A stretch of 64,000 nt of DNA from Flavicella sp965243265 (GTDB lineage Bacteria > Bacteroidota > Bacteroidia > Flavobacteriales > Flavobacteriaceae): NCBI GenBank assembly GCA_965243265.1, contig CBDEUL010000006.1, positions 372,001 through 436,000 of the forward strand, read 5' to 3'. The translations under genes and the position numbers were made by a program. The notes under the pieces were generated by a model. That model was not told the DNA's origin. It worked only from the letters and a program-made list of their open reading frames with translations, and did no database searches. Shown in pieces: positions 43,839 to 52,000 of the stretch. Position 1 is the stretch's first letter, and every line of letters begins with the position of its first letter.

Positions 43839-44522
43839 TCAAAGGCGTCGGGTTAAAACCTCTTCAACAATTTCAATAACATCGTTTTGATATTTTGCTT
43901 TATTGCTTAAAATATTTTCTAATTCTTCTTTAGATTTATTTTCAAAATTATTTTTTAACTTATCTACTCTACTCAAAGGTTTTGGTAGGTCTATTTGCGT
44001 AGATTTATCATTTATCAATGGAAAATAAACTTTTCTACGCTCTATTTTATCAATATCTATATATTCTTCTAAAATATCTATAACAAGGCAACTAACCTTA
44101 AATACACCTTTTGTAGTTACAATTTCTGAATAAAAATAATCATCCCAAAACAACCATGTTGAACGTTTGTCATATAAAGGAGGAGATAAATGTAGAATTA
44201 CTTTTTGTATATCTTTTTTTTCAAACTCTACTTTTTTATCTTCATTTTGGTAAATAAAAAATTCTCTGCTTATTCCTATTTTTAAAAATACATTCTTATC
44301 TTTTTTATAATAATTATTGTAAAAAAAAGATATAGGAAAAAGAAATAAAAATGATTGTCCAACAAAAGTTCCTAATAATATTTTGACAAAAAAAATAAAA
44401 TTATAACTATGATAATATTTTAATATCAATGCAAAGACCACACATAAAAAAAATATTATCAACAAAGGCTTAAACAAATATTTTGTTTTGTCTTTCGAAG
44501 TTATTTTAAAACTCTCAATCAT
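43839..44522 (-). CDS. Probable immunity protein paired with the Rhs tip
   Basis: Protein of 227 residues with no close named family that I can give. Two membrane helices (about 18-36 and 44-68) are followed by a soluble domain with EFFIYQNEDKKVEFEKKDIQKVIL and WDDYFYSEIVTTKGVFKVSCLVID, a strand pattern like a PH-type domain. The last 60 residues are charged and helical. It starts one nucleotide after the Rhs stop codon, the standard position for an immunity gene, and its membrane location would suit protection against a membrane-acting toxin. The role is inferred from position. Confidence 0.65.
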   Translation of the reverse strand: MIESFKITSKDKTKYLFKPLLIIFFLCVVFALILKYYHSYNFIFFVKILLGTFVGQSFLFLFPISFFYNNYYKKDKNVFLKIGISREFFIYQNEDKKVEFEKKDIQKVILHLSPPLYDKRSTWLFWDDYFYSEIVTTKGVFKVSCLVIDILEEYIDIDKIERRKVYFPLINDKSTQIDLPKPLSRVDKLKNNFENKSKEELENILSNKAKYQNDVIEIVEEVLTRRL

Positions 44523-44523
44523 A

Positions 44524-46230
44524 TTAATAATTTATTCCGTTCATCATACCAGACATGTTTAAATGCCCCCCAACTTCAGTCCAAAAAGATTTTGAAAATG
44601 TATCCGTATTGTTAATGCGTCCATGATGGATTTGTTGAGCAGAAGCTTCTGCTCTTAACTTAACTGAAGCCGCATTTGCATCCAACATCAATTCTCCCAT
44701 TTTAAATCCACCACCAACTACAATACCAACTCCACCACTTGCAGCTGCTGTTGCAGCGTAAATAGAAAGACCTCTACCAACCATTCGATAACTAAACCTA
44801 CCTGCTCCTATTTCTCCTGTAACTAAATCTTTTATATCTAAACCAACAGATGCAACATTCATCGCCCCTCCTAACATCTTAGTTCCTGATTTCAAATTTC
44901 TAAGTTCATTAGGGATTGACTTAAAAGTACTTTTATTAATAAAGTCATCTACTGCCATATCAAGAGCAGAAGGAAATACACTCCCTACAAACAAACCGTT
45001 CCCTACTTCTGAAGAATCAAAATTTGTATTAAAAAAATTATTATCACCTCCAATTACAACTTCATCCAAATAATTTACATGACCACCAATATCCCTTAAC
45101 GTAATTGACTCAAGACCAGGTACATCTTCACCATATACAACAGCACCATCACTAGGGTCAGTATCTCTCCCCCCATCGGGGTCAATTCTACTTACCCAGT
45201 TATTCCCCATCGCCAAATAAGGACTTGCATATTGTCCAGCAGGATCCGTAGTCAACCACCTATTAATTCTAGAATCGTATAAACGTAATTGGAAGGCTTC
45301 CTTCCCAGTTTCAGGGTCTTTTTCTTGTCCTTGGTACGCATATCTATAATCTCCTTGTACATTTCTATTAGGCATTTGCATCCCACCGGGATAATAATCT
45401 GCAAAGATAGAAGGGGTTGGATCATCTTTGGTTACTACAGCCCGTACATTCCCTAAATGGTCTGTTAACTCATAGTTCGTTGCGCCTCCTTTTTTATAAA
45501 CTCCCAACCTACTGGCTCCATAAATTGGCAATTCTACCTGAGTCAAATCTTGGTAAATAGCCATTACGGATCCGGATATATCTCGTACATAGTGTTGGGT
45601 ACTTACTAAATTCCCTGTCTCTATATCATAGCTTTCTTTACGCACTCGAAATCCTTTATCGTTGTAATAAAACTTTACACGGGGTTGGTTATTCTGTTTT
45701 ACTTCACTCACCAAACCACTGGTTGTATAAAGATACTCAATATTTTCTTCACTATTTCTTACCAGTTGTCCAATACTATTGTATTGGTAATTATCACCTG
45801 TTTGATTTTTTATGTCAGGTGCATTGGTTTCTGATGTAACTGCATCTTCTACACGCTGCAATTGATTGAGTTTGCTTTCTTTATAGGTATAATTCAATTT
45901 ATCCATGGCATTGCTACCATTTTCTTTATCCTTATTCCTGTTTAAGGTTAAGATGTTTCCATTGGCATCGTAAGTTATTCCTGAGACGTTGTAATCATCT
46001 CCTTGGGATACTTGAGTAGTATCATCTATTATTTTTGCTTCAAAAGTTACTAATTCATTTGCTATCATGTGAAATCCTGGTTTTAACAAAATCTCCTGAG
46101 TCGCTCTTACCTCTTCTGATTCTGACAATAGACTATTTCTTACTTCTATCATTTCTATTCCTGAATCTACGCCAAAAAGCTCTGTATTAAAACTTGCCCC
46201 GCTAGCGCTAGTATATACTAGTGCCCACAA
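44524..46230 (-). CDS. Orphan C-terminal tip of an Rhs/YD-repeat protein
   Basis: Only the end of an Rhs protein, 568 residues where complete relatives commonly exceed 2,000. Residues 42-66 (RATQEILLKPGFHM then FEAKI) match a strand motif common before YD repeats in Bacteroidota; YD-like repeats follow at 84-255. The Rhs core signatures are DHLGNVRAV (258-266) and LYDSRINRWLTTDPAGQ (317-333). After PDGG (351-354) comes a 214-residue variable tip with LDEVVIGG, a glycine/alanine-rich hydrophobic stretch (490-510) and no nuclease motif that I recognise. No signal peptide. The open frame begins at TTG 46230, right after an in-frame TAG; the first ATG is 46152. Confidence 0.82.
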   Translation of the reverse strand: MWALVYTSASGASFNTELFGVDSGIEMIEVRNSLLSESEEVRATQEILLKPGFHMIANELVTFEAKIIDDTTQVSQGDDYNVSGITYDANGNILTLNRNKDKENGSNAMDKLNYTYKESKLNQLQRVEDAVTSETNAPDIKNQTGDNYQYNSIGQLVRNSEENIEYLYTTSGLVSEVKQNNQPRVKFYYNDKGFRVRKESYDIETGNLVSTQHYVRDISGSVMAIYQDLTQVELPIYGASRLGVYKKGGATNYELTDHLGNVRAVVTKDDPTPSIFADYYPGGMQMPNRNVQGDYRYAYQGQEKDPETGKEAFQLRLYDSRINRWLTTDPAGQYASPYLAMGNNWVSRIDPDGGRDTDPSDGAVVYGEDVPGLESITLRDIGGHVNYLDEVVIGGDNNFFNTNFDSSEVGNGLFVGSVFPSALDMAVDDFINKSTFKSIPNELRNLKSGTKMLGGAMNVASVGLDIKDLVTGEIGAGRFSYRMVGRGLSIYAATAAASGGVGIVVGGGFKMGELMLDANAASVKLRAEASAQQIHHGRINNTDTFSKSFWTEVGGHLNMSGMMNGINY

Positions 46231-46234
46231 CTAC
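46201..46234 (-). repeat. Right inverted repeat of the Rhs cassette
   Basis: Reverse complement of the left arm at 43763-43796 (29 of 34 identical). It holds the perfect palindrome CTAGTATATACTAG (46208-46221). On the minus strand it also encodes the first codons of the open Rhs frame (ALVYTSAS), preceded by TAG. Confidence 0.78.
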
Positions 46235-46248
46235 GAGTCCATAGCAAC

Positions 46249-47031
46249 TTACCAATCTCCACTGGCTCCACCTCCTCCGAAGCCTCCGCCTCCAAAACCG
46301 CCACCAAAGCCTCCTGAAGAACCTCCGCCGAAACCTCCAGAACCAAAGCCTCCACTGCTTCTTCCCATATTGCTAAACAAAATAGCAGTAAAAATATCTC
46401 CTGCTCCAATATTTCCACGTCCTCTTCCGCCTTTGCCTCCTTTGTTTCTATTTGTCAATACAAAAAACAGAATGATGACAATTAAAATAAACAGGGCTTT
46501 GACTTTAGATTTTTCTGAACCTTTTTCCTTAGGATCTGCCTTAAACTCTCCTTCTAAAACCTGTATAATAACATCGGTTCCCTTATTTAAACCTTGGTAA
46601 TAGCTCCCTCTTTTAAACTCTGGAGTTATTACATTTTCTATAATCCTTCTAGAAAGTGCGTCTGTTAGTAAGTGTTCAACTCCATACCCTGTTCTTATGG
46701 TTAGTTTTCTATCGTTTTTAGCAACCAACACAAGTACTCCATTGTCTTTTCCTTTCTGACCTATTCCCCAGTTGTGCGCCAATTCTGTACCATACATAGC
46801 AATATCTGCTCCTTCTAACGAGGGGATACTTACCACAACTATTTGTGTAGAAGTTGTGTCTGCATACCGAATCAGCTTATTTGTTAACTGCCTGTTTTCT
46901 TGTGCCGATAATATATTTGCATTGTCATAAACACTGGTCTTCTTTTTCGGAGCCTCTGGAATATTGTTTTGTGCACTACCCACAAAACTCATCAAAACAA
47001 AGAGTATTGCTACCCACTTTATACCTTTCAT
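46249..47031 (-). CDS. TPM-domain protein, YgcG family, glycine-rich C-terminus
   Basis: Exported protein of 260 residues. A signal peptide (MKGIKWVAILFVLMSFVGSA) is followed by a TPM domain (about 35-165; NILSAQENRQLTNKL, NDRKLTIRTGYGVEHLLTD), a membrane helix near 178-192, and a glycine-rich tail of repeated GGFGGG units ending GASGDW. TPM proteins of this kind are membrane-associated and their role is poorly known; some have phosphatase activity. Its ATG overlaps the stop of the potassium channel gene by 4 nt, so both are made from the same transcript. It ends just outside the Rhs cassette's right repeat. Confidence 0.88.
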   Translation of the reverse strand: MKGIKWVAILFVLMSFVGSAQNNIPEAPKKKTSVYDNANILSAQENRQLTNKLIRYADTTSTQIVVVSIPSLEGADIAMYGTELAHNWGIGQKGKDNGVLVLVAKNDRKLTIRTGYGVEHLLTDALSRRIIENVITPEFKRGSYYQGLNKGTDVIIQVLEGEFKADPKEKGSEKSKVKALFILIVIILFFVLTNRNKGGKGGRGRGNIGAGDIFTAILFSNMGRSSGGFGSGGFGGGSSGGFGGGFGGGGFGGGGASGDW

Positions 47032-47723
47032 AAATTCTTAATTTTTTTTCTGCTTGTAAATTTCCCTACAACCACTGCTGTAATAATTACATTGTAAAAC
47101 TGCCCTAACAAACCCATAAGTATGGTTGCTTTTCTTGCGGTTGTTGTAGCAGGGGTTATATCACCATAACCTATGGTTAATAAAGTAATATAACTGTAGT
47201 ACAACAAGTTCTCTGTATCTGTATTGGCTTGTCCCTTATCATTCAATAAAGTTAAACCATTAAAAGAATCATGATTCTCTAGTTCTACTGATAAAAACAC
47301 AAACACTCCTACGAGTCCTAAACATACATATCCTGAAATGACCCCTAAAATCAAATTTTTTCCAACTTCTTTTGTCTTTAATATTTGCCGAATTATTTGA
47401 TATGTAAAAATCAAATAAGCCATAAAATAGAACAAAAACTTTCCGTAGAGAACATTGGGGTTAAAAGGAAGGGTATCAAAGAAACTTCCTATTAAAACAA
47501 ATAACAGGAATAGAATCACTAACACTCCAAACAGCTTATTTCTTTTGTTTGTTATTAGGTTGATTCCTGCTAATACATTCAACAACAAAACCAAAGGGTA
47601 CACATAAGTCTCAAAAAAGGCTTCTGGTATTATTAAAGATCCGAATAGGATAAACAAAACACTTATTAAAAAGGCTTCGAATCGGTATTCTTCCCTAAAA
47701 TAATTTAGTTTCTCTACAAACAT
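47028..47723 (-). CDS. Two-helix-pore potassium channel protein
   Basis: Membrane protein of 231 residues with about six helices. The pore sequence YYSYITLLTIGYGDITP (175-191) contains the potassium selectivity filter TIGYGD (183-188), with an inner helix after it (about 200-222). The N-terminal helices look like an additional non-voltage-sensing bundle, since no regular arginine ladder is seen. No RCK/TrkA-N regulatory domain follows. It directly abuts the RND permease gene (stop and start adjacent) and overlaps the TPM gene by 4 nt, so it is part of the efflux operon, which is unusual. Confidence 0.88.
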   Translation of the reverse strand: MFVEKLNYFREEYRFEAFLISVLFILFGSLIIPEAFFETYVYPLVLLLNVLAGINLITNKRNKLFGVLVILFLLFVLIGSFFDTLPFNPNVLYGKFLFYFMAYLIFTYQIIRQILKTKEVGKNLILGVISGYVCLGLVGVFVFLSVELENHDSFNGLTLLNDKGQANTDTENLLYYSYITLLTIGYGDITPATTTARKATILMGLLGQFYNVIITAVVVGKFTSRKKIKNL

Positions 47724-50700
47724 CTATTCTTCTATAAGTGATTCATTAAACGAATAGTCTGTATAATCTACCTTGTAAACAATGCTATAAAAAGTTGGTA
47801 TAAATAACAGTGTAATTACCGTACCAAATAACAAACCTACCATAATACTTACAGCCATACCTTCCCACATTTCACCTCCACTTAAATACAATGGAATCAT
47901 TCCTAAAACAGTGGTAAAAGTTGCCAATAAAATAGGTCTAAAACGTTGTAAACAAGCAGATATAATAGAATCGTGTTCCGATCGTTTCAATACATTTTGT
48001 TCTACTTCTATTCTATCTATCAATACAATGGCGTTGTTAATTACAATACCTGCCAATGAAATAACTCCTAAGAAAGGCATAAATCCAAATGGCTGTTGAA
48101 AAGTCAGTAAACCTATAACCACCCCAATAACTCCTAAGGGTATTGTTAAGGTAACCATGGTCATTTTTCTAAAAGAGTTGAATTGAATAATCAACAACAA
48201 CAAAATAATAAAGGCTGCTAACGGAAGGTATTTAAATACTGCCCCCATATTGTCTGCTGTATTTTCTGCATCTCCTCCAAACTCATATACATACCCTTGT
48301 GGCCATTTCTTTGTTTCTTCTGCCAACCAAGCTGTCATATCTTTTGTAATAAATGATGCGTTCCCGTTTTCATTCAATTCACTAGATACATTGATGGTAC
48401 GAATCAGATCTAACCTTCTAATTTTTGCATACTGCCATTGTGGAACAATGCTTGCTACTTGTAACAATGGAACACTTTTTCCTGACGATTGAGAGTATAC
48501 GTTTAAAGTTTCTAATGATTCTAATGTTTGTTGTTGACTTCTATTACTACGCATTAAAATAGGAATAGACTTATCATCTTCTCTATATTCTCCTGTTTTA
48601 AACCCGTCTAATACCGTTTGTAAAGATGTTGCAATATCTTGACTCGATACATCTGCCAATTGGGCTCTGTTCTGGTCTATATTAATTACAAACTTCTTAC
48701 TCTTTGGTCCCCAATCATCCTTTACGTTTTTGGTTCCTGCTACAGATGATAGTTTTATTTTTATAGCTTCTGATATTTTTGAAAGCACATCTGGATCATC
48801 ACCCGAAACTTTAATTTCTATAGGTGTTCCTCCTCCTCCTGCTCCCAAAGCTCCTACTTTAATATCAGCATTTGGAAAATGCTTGAAACAGTATTCATCA
48901 ATTTTCTTAATCATTTCATTGTTGTAAATAGCTTCTGAGATATTTACTAACATATGTGCATAATTAGAATTGGCTTCATCAGGTGTATACCCTTGATCGT
49001 ACGATTCTGGTCCTTCTCCTATATAACAAGACCAATCTACAATACCATTTACTCTCGTGTTATTTACCTGTAAAGAATCTGTAATGTATTGTTCTATGGT
49101 ACCTACTACTTTAGAGGTTGCTTCTATTTTTGTTCCTTCTGGTAAATTGATATCTACAGTAATCATATTTCTATCACTATCTGGAAAGAATACAAATGGT
49201 ATTTTTGTAAATCCATAAAGCGACAAAAAGAACATCGCAAAAATAATAGCGATCACTTTTTTATTATTCAACAAAGCCCATAGTATCAGTTTTTTATAGT
49301 ACTGTTTTAATAGCATAATTGTTTTGTCTACAAAACTTGGTTCTACTTCTCCTTTTGGCTGTATTCTTAAAAACAAATAACAAAATAAAGTAATCACGGT
49401 AAGTGCCATAATCCATGAAGATAGTAGCGCCATGGTAATTACAACAAAAATAGGCCCTACAATATCTCCCATATTAGATTCTGCTAAATAGAATGCTAAA
49501 AAGGCTGCAGAGGTAGTTAACGTAGAAATTAACAATGGTGTAAACAACTCTGAACAGGCTTCTATTGCCGCTTCTTTTGCTGCAATTCCTTCTTCCATTT
49601 TTACCATTACCGTTTCTGCAACTACAATGGCATTGTCAACCATCATTCCCAAAGCCATAATTAATGCTGCCAGAGTAACTTGATTCAATCCCATATTAAT
49701 GGTTCCCATTAACATCAATGTCATAATAACAACAATCGGTATTAAACTTGCAATTACCAATCCTGAACGTACTCCTAAAAACACCAACATTACTGCCAAT
49801 ACAATAACAATAGATTGCATTAGATTGACTATAAAGTCATTAATTTTTACATCTATATAGGTGTCCATAGATGCCAATCTTTGCATTTTTAAACCTACGG
49901 GAAGTTTTGCTTCCCACTCACGAACAACAGCATCAATAGCCGCTCCCAACTTAATAATATTAGCGCCGTCTTTTAAATTTACATGTAACGAAATGGCATC
50001 TTTTCCATTTACTCGTACTTTTTGTGTAGGCGGATCTATATAACCTTTGCTAATCTTGGTTATATCTCCTAGATATACCAATTGATTTCCATCTCCTACA
50101 GGAATCAGCATTTTTCGAATATCTTCAGTGCTATTAAAATTCCCTGTTGGTTCTAATATGATTCTTTCGTCTCCAACATTAATTTGCCCTCCTGAACTTA
50201 AAATATTGGTTGAAGTAATATGACTTTGTAGCTTGTTTGCTGAAAGTCCATATTCTTTTAATTTAGAATTGTCAAACCCTACAAAAACACGCTCTTCTTG
50301 TTCTCCTCCTATTTCTACTTTTGCAGCATCGTCTAACTTTATCAAATCATCCTTGATGTCGTCTACAAAATCTTTCATTTCAGCATAAGAAAAACCGTCA
50401 GAAATCAAACCTACAGCAATTCCGTATACGTCTCCAATTCCATCATCTTCTAACCTGTAAGTAACACCTTCAGGCATATCATCAATCAAATCTAATTTTC
50501 TTCTTAATCGATCCCAAACAGGTTGTAAAACTTCTGGTTTTACTTCATCTTTTAGGGTTACAGTAACTACAGAAAGCCCCGATCTTGATGTACTTGTTAC
50601 TTCTTTTAACTCTGGTATTTCTTGTACTTTTTTCTCTATTTTGTCTGTAACAAGCTGCTCTACCCTTTCTGGACTGGCTCCTGGAAATGGTGCTATAATA

Positions 50701-50837
50701 TTTGCCACCCTCACTGTATACGGAGGCATACTATCTCTTGGTAAAGACACATACAATGCCAACCCCATAAGAATAATGGTTGTTAGTATGGTAAATGTTA
50801 TTCTATTTTTTTCTATTGAAAACTTCGTAAGATTCAT
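47724..50837 (-). CDS. RND efflux permease
   Basis: Inner-membrane proton-driven pump of 1,037 residues with two repeated halves of six helices and large periplasmic loops. PFPGASPERVEQLVTDKIE (50-68) is the usual RND opening. In TM4 the proton-relay pair is LGMMVDNAIVVAE: the first Asp is kept but the second is Asn. In TM10 the residues are GIVINNAIVLID, with Asn where AcrB has its relay lysine. This places it in a widespread RND subgroup distinct from AcrB. The membrane fusion protein and TolC-like genes precede it, so a complete tripartite pump is encoded. The substrate cannot be predicted. Confidence 0.93.
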   Translation of the reverse strand: MNLTKFSIEKNRITFTILTTIILMGLALYVSLPRDSMPPYTVRVANIIAPFPGASPERVEQLVTDKIEKKVQEIPELKEVTSTSRSGLSVVTVTLKDEVKPEVLQPVWDRLRRKLDLIDDMPEGVTYRLEDDGIGDVYGIAVGLISDGFSYAEMKDFVDDIKDDLIKLDDAAKVEIGGEQEERVFVGFDNSKLKEYGLSANKLQSHITSTNILSSGGQINVGDERIILEPTGNFNSTEDIRKMLIPVGDGNQLVYLGDITKISKGYIDPPTQKVRVNGKDAISLHVNLKDGANIIKLGAAIDAVVREWEAKLPVGLKMQRLASMDTYIDVKINDFIVNLMQSIVIVLAVMLVFLGVRSGLVIASLIPIVVIMTLMLMGTINMGLNQVTLAALIMALGMMVDNAIVVAETVMVKMEEGIAAKEAAIEACSELFTPLLISTLTTSAAFLAFYLAESNMGDIVGPIFVVITMALLSSWIMALTVITLFCYLFLRIQPKGEVEPSFVDKTIMLLKQYYKKLILWALLNNKKVIAIIFAMFFLSLYGFTKIPFVFFPDSDRNMITVDINLPEGTKIEATSKVVGTIEQYITDSLQVNNTRVNGIVDWSCYIGEGPESYDQGYTPDEANSNYAHMLVNISEAIYNNEMIKKIDEYCFKHFPNADIKVGALGAGGGGTPIEIKVSGDDPDVLSKISEAIKIKLSSVAGTKNVKDDWGPKSKKFVINIDQNRAQLADVSSQDIATSLQTVLDGFKTGEYREDDKSIPILMRSNRSQQQTLESLETLNVYSQSSGKSVPLLQVASIVPQWQYAKIRRLDLIRTINVSSELNENGNASFITKDMTAWLAEETKKWPQGYVYEFGGDAENTADNMGAVFKYLPLAAFIILLLLIIQFNSFRKMTMVTLTIPLGVIGVVIGLLTFQQPFGFMPFLGVISLAGIVINNAIVLIDRIEVEQNVLKRSEHDSIISACLQRFRPILLATFTTVLGMIPLYLSGGEMWEGMAVSIMVGLLFGTVITLLFIPTFYSIVYKVDYTDYSFNESLIEE

Positions 50838-50886
50838 AAGCTTTTATTTTAGGCATTGGAATGCAAAATGTTTTAAAAACAATTGC

Positions 50887-51966
50887 TTATTTTATTTTTA
50901 CTTCTTGACCATCTAACAGCGTTTGCAAACCTGCTGTTGCTATTTTTTCTCCTTCTGTTACTCCTTCTAAAATTTGAAACCCTTCAGATGTTAAATTTCC
51001 TATTTTTATATGTTTTTTTCTTACAAAAAACTTTGATTCTTTTGAATCAATTAAAAACACAAACTGCCCTTTATCATCTTCTCCTACAGCCATTGCTGGG
51101 GCTATTAAATGATTTCCTTTTTCTGCCGCTCCAAAATTAAAAGTTACATTGGTAGCCATACCACTCTTAATATCTTTAGTAGGGTTTACCACTGTTATTT
51201 TAACAGGGTAGGTAGAGGTTGTATTATCTATTGCTGGAGACACCTCTGTTACAATTCCTACAAATTGTTTCATCTCTAAAGAGCTAAAATCCACTTTTAC
51301 TTCCATTCCTTTTTCAACCCCATTGATAATACTTTCTGGAAGTCCTAAATTAATCTGCATAGACGATCCTGCATTTAATACTCCAATAATTTCACCTGGT
51401 GTAATATTTTCATCTACCTCTGCATCTACTCTAGAAATAGCTCCGTCTTCTGGTGCGTATAAAAATCCATATCGTATTTGTTCTTCTTGGATAGACACGC
51501 TACGCTTTGATGATTCATGACTTGCTACTGAGGTTCTATAAGAGTTTTTCGCTGCTTCATAATCACTTAAAGATGAACTTCCTTTTTCAAACAAAGATCT
51601 AATTCTGTTTAAACTTAATAAGGCTGTATTCATTTGAGATTCTGTACTATTCAAATTCTCTAAAGCACTCTCATAATTCAATCGTGCTTGTACATTATCC
51701 AATCGTCCTAATAAATCTCCTTTTTTCACCACTTGCCCTAGCTTCATATCTAACATGGTAATAATTCCACTGTTTCTAAAACTTAGGTTGATTACTTTGT
51801 CTGTAATAGCTGTACCACTAAAAGTTCTTACTTTGTTAGCTCCTAAGAAACCTACTTTTTGGTAACGTACAGGTCTAACCATCTTCGTTTCTTGTACTTT
51901 TTCTTTACAAGAAACAATACTTATTAAAAAGATTCCGATGGTTAAAATTTGATATATATTTTTCAT
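50887..51966 (-). CDS. Membrane fusion lipoprotein of the RND pump
   Basis: Periplasmic adaptor of 359 residues. The lipoprotein signal ends ISIVSC (Cys20). Further on are a first barrel and lipoyl part (FRNSGIITMLDMKLGQVVKKGDLLGRL), an alpha-helical hairpin (about 95-165), and the second lipoyl half (GFLYAPEDGAISRVDAEVDENITPGEIIGVL). The C-terminal barrel and membrane-proximal domain end with LQTLLDGQEVKIK. It joins the RND permease to the TolC-like protein and sits between their genes, with gaps of 34 and 49 nt. Confidence 0.93.
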   Translation of the reverse strand: MKNIYQILTIGIFLISIVSCKEKVQETKMVRPVRYQKVGFLGANKVRTFSGTAITDKVINLSFRNSGIITMLDMKLGQVVKKGDLLGRLDNVQARLNYESALENLNSTESQMNTALLSLNRIRSLFEKGSSSLSDYEAAKNSYRTSVASHESSKRSVSIQEEQIRYGFLYAPEDGAISRVDAEVDENITPGEIIGVLNAGSSMQINLGLPESIINGVEKGMEVKVDFSSLEMKQFVGIVTEVSPAIDNTTSTYPVKITVVNPTKDIKSGMATNVTFNFGAAEKGNHLIAPAMAVGEDDKGQFVFLIDSKESKFFVRKKHIKIGNLTSEGFQILEGVTEGEKIATAGLQTLLDGQEVKIK

Positions 51967-52000
51967 AAATAGTATTTTTATTAGTTAGCGTAGATAACCT

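Larger units (their letters stand above)
43763..46234. mobile_element. Cassette bounded by 34-bp inverted repeats, carrying Rhs tip and immunity gene
   Basis: The two inverted arms face each other and enclose exactly one two-gene module: the Rhs C-terminal tip and a probable immunity gene, 2,472 bp in all. It sits in a convergent gap between der and the TPM gene. No transposase or recombinase is inside, and I find no convincing target-site duplication (flanks GTCTCA and GAGTCC are not direct repeats). It may be a non-autonomous mobile cassette, a remnant of a larger rhs locus, or a recombination-prone donor of toxin tips. Confidence 0.5.

Noticed and set aside
43839..46230. Reading the Rhs/immunity pair as a simple prophage or IS element
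   Set aside because: No transposase, integrase or phage gene is present, and I found no target duplication next to the inverted repeats.
46218..46418. Open frame across the end of the glycine-rich TPM gene, rich in Glu, Val and Leu
   Set aside because: It is a shadow of the GGFGGG repeats in another frame, with the low complexity expected from them.
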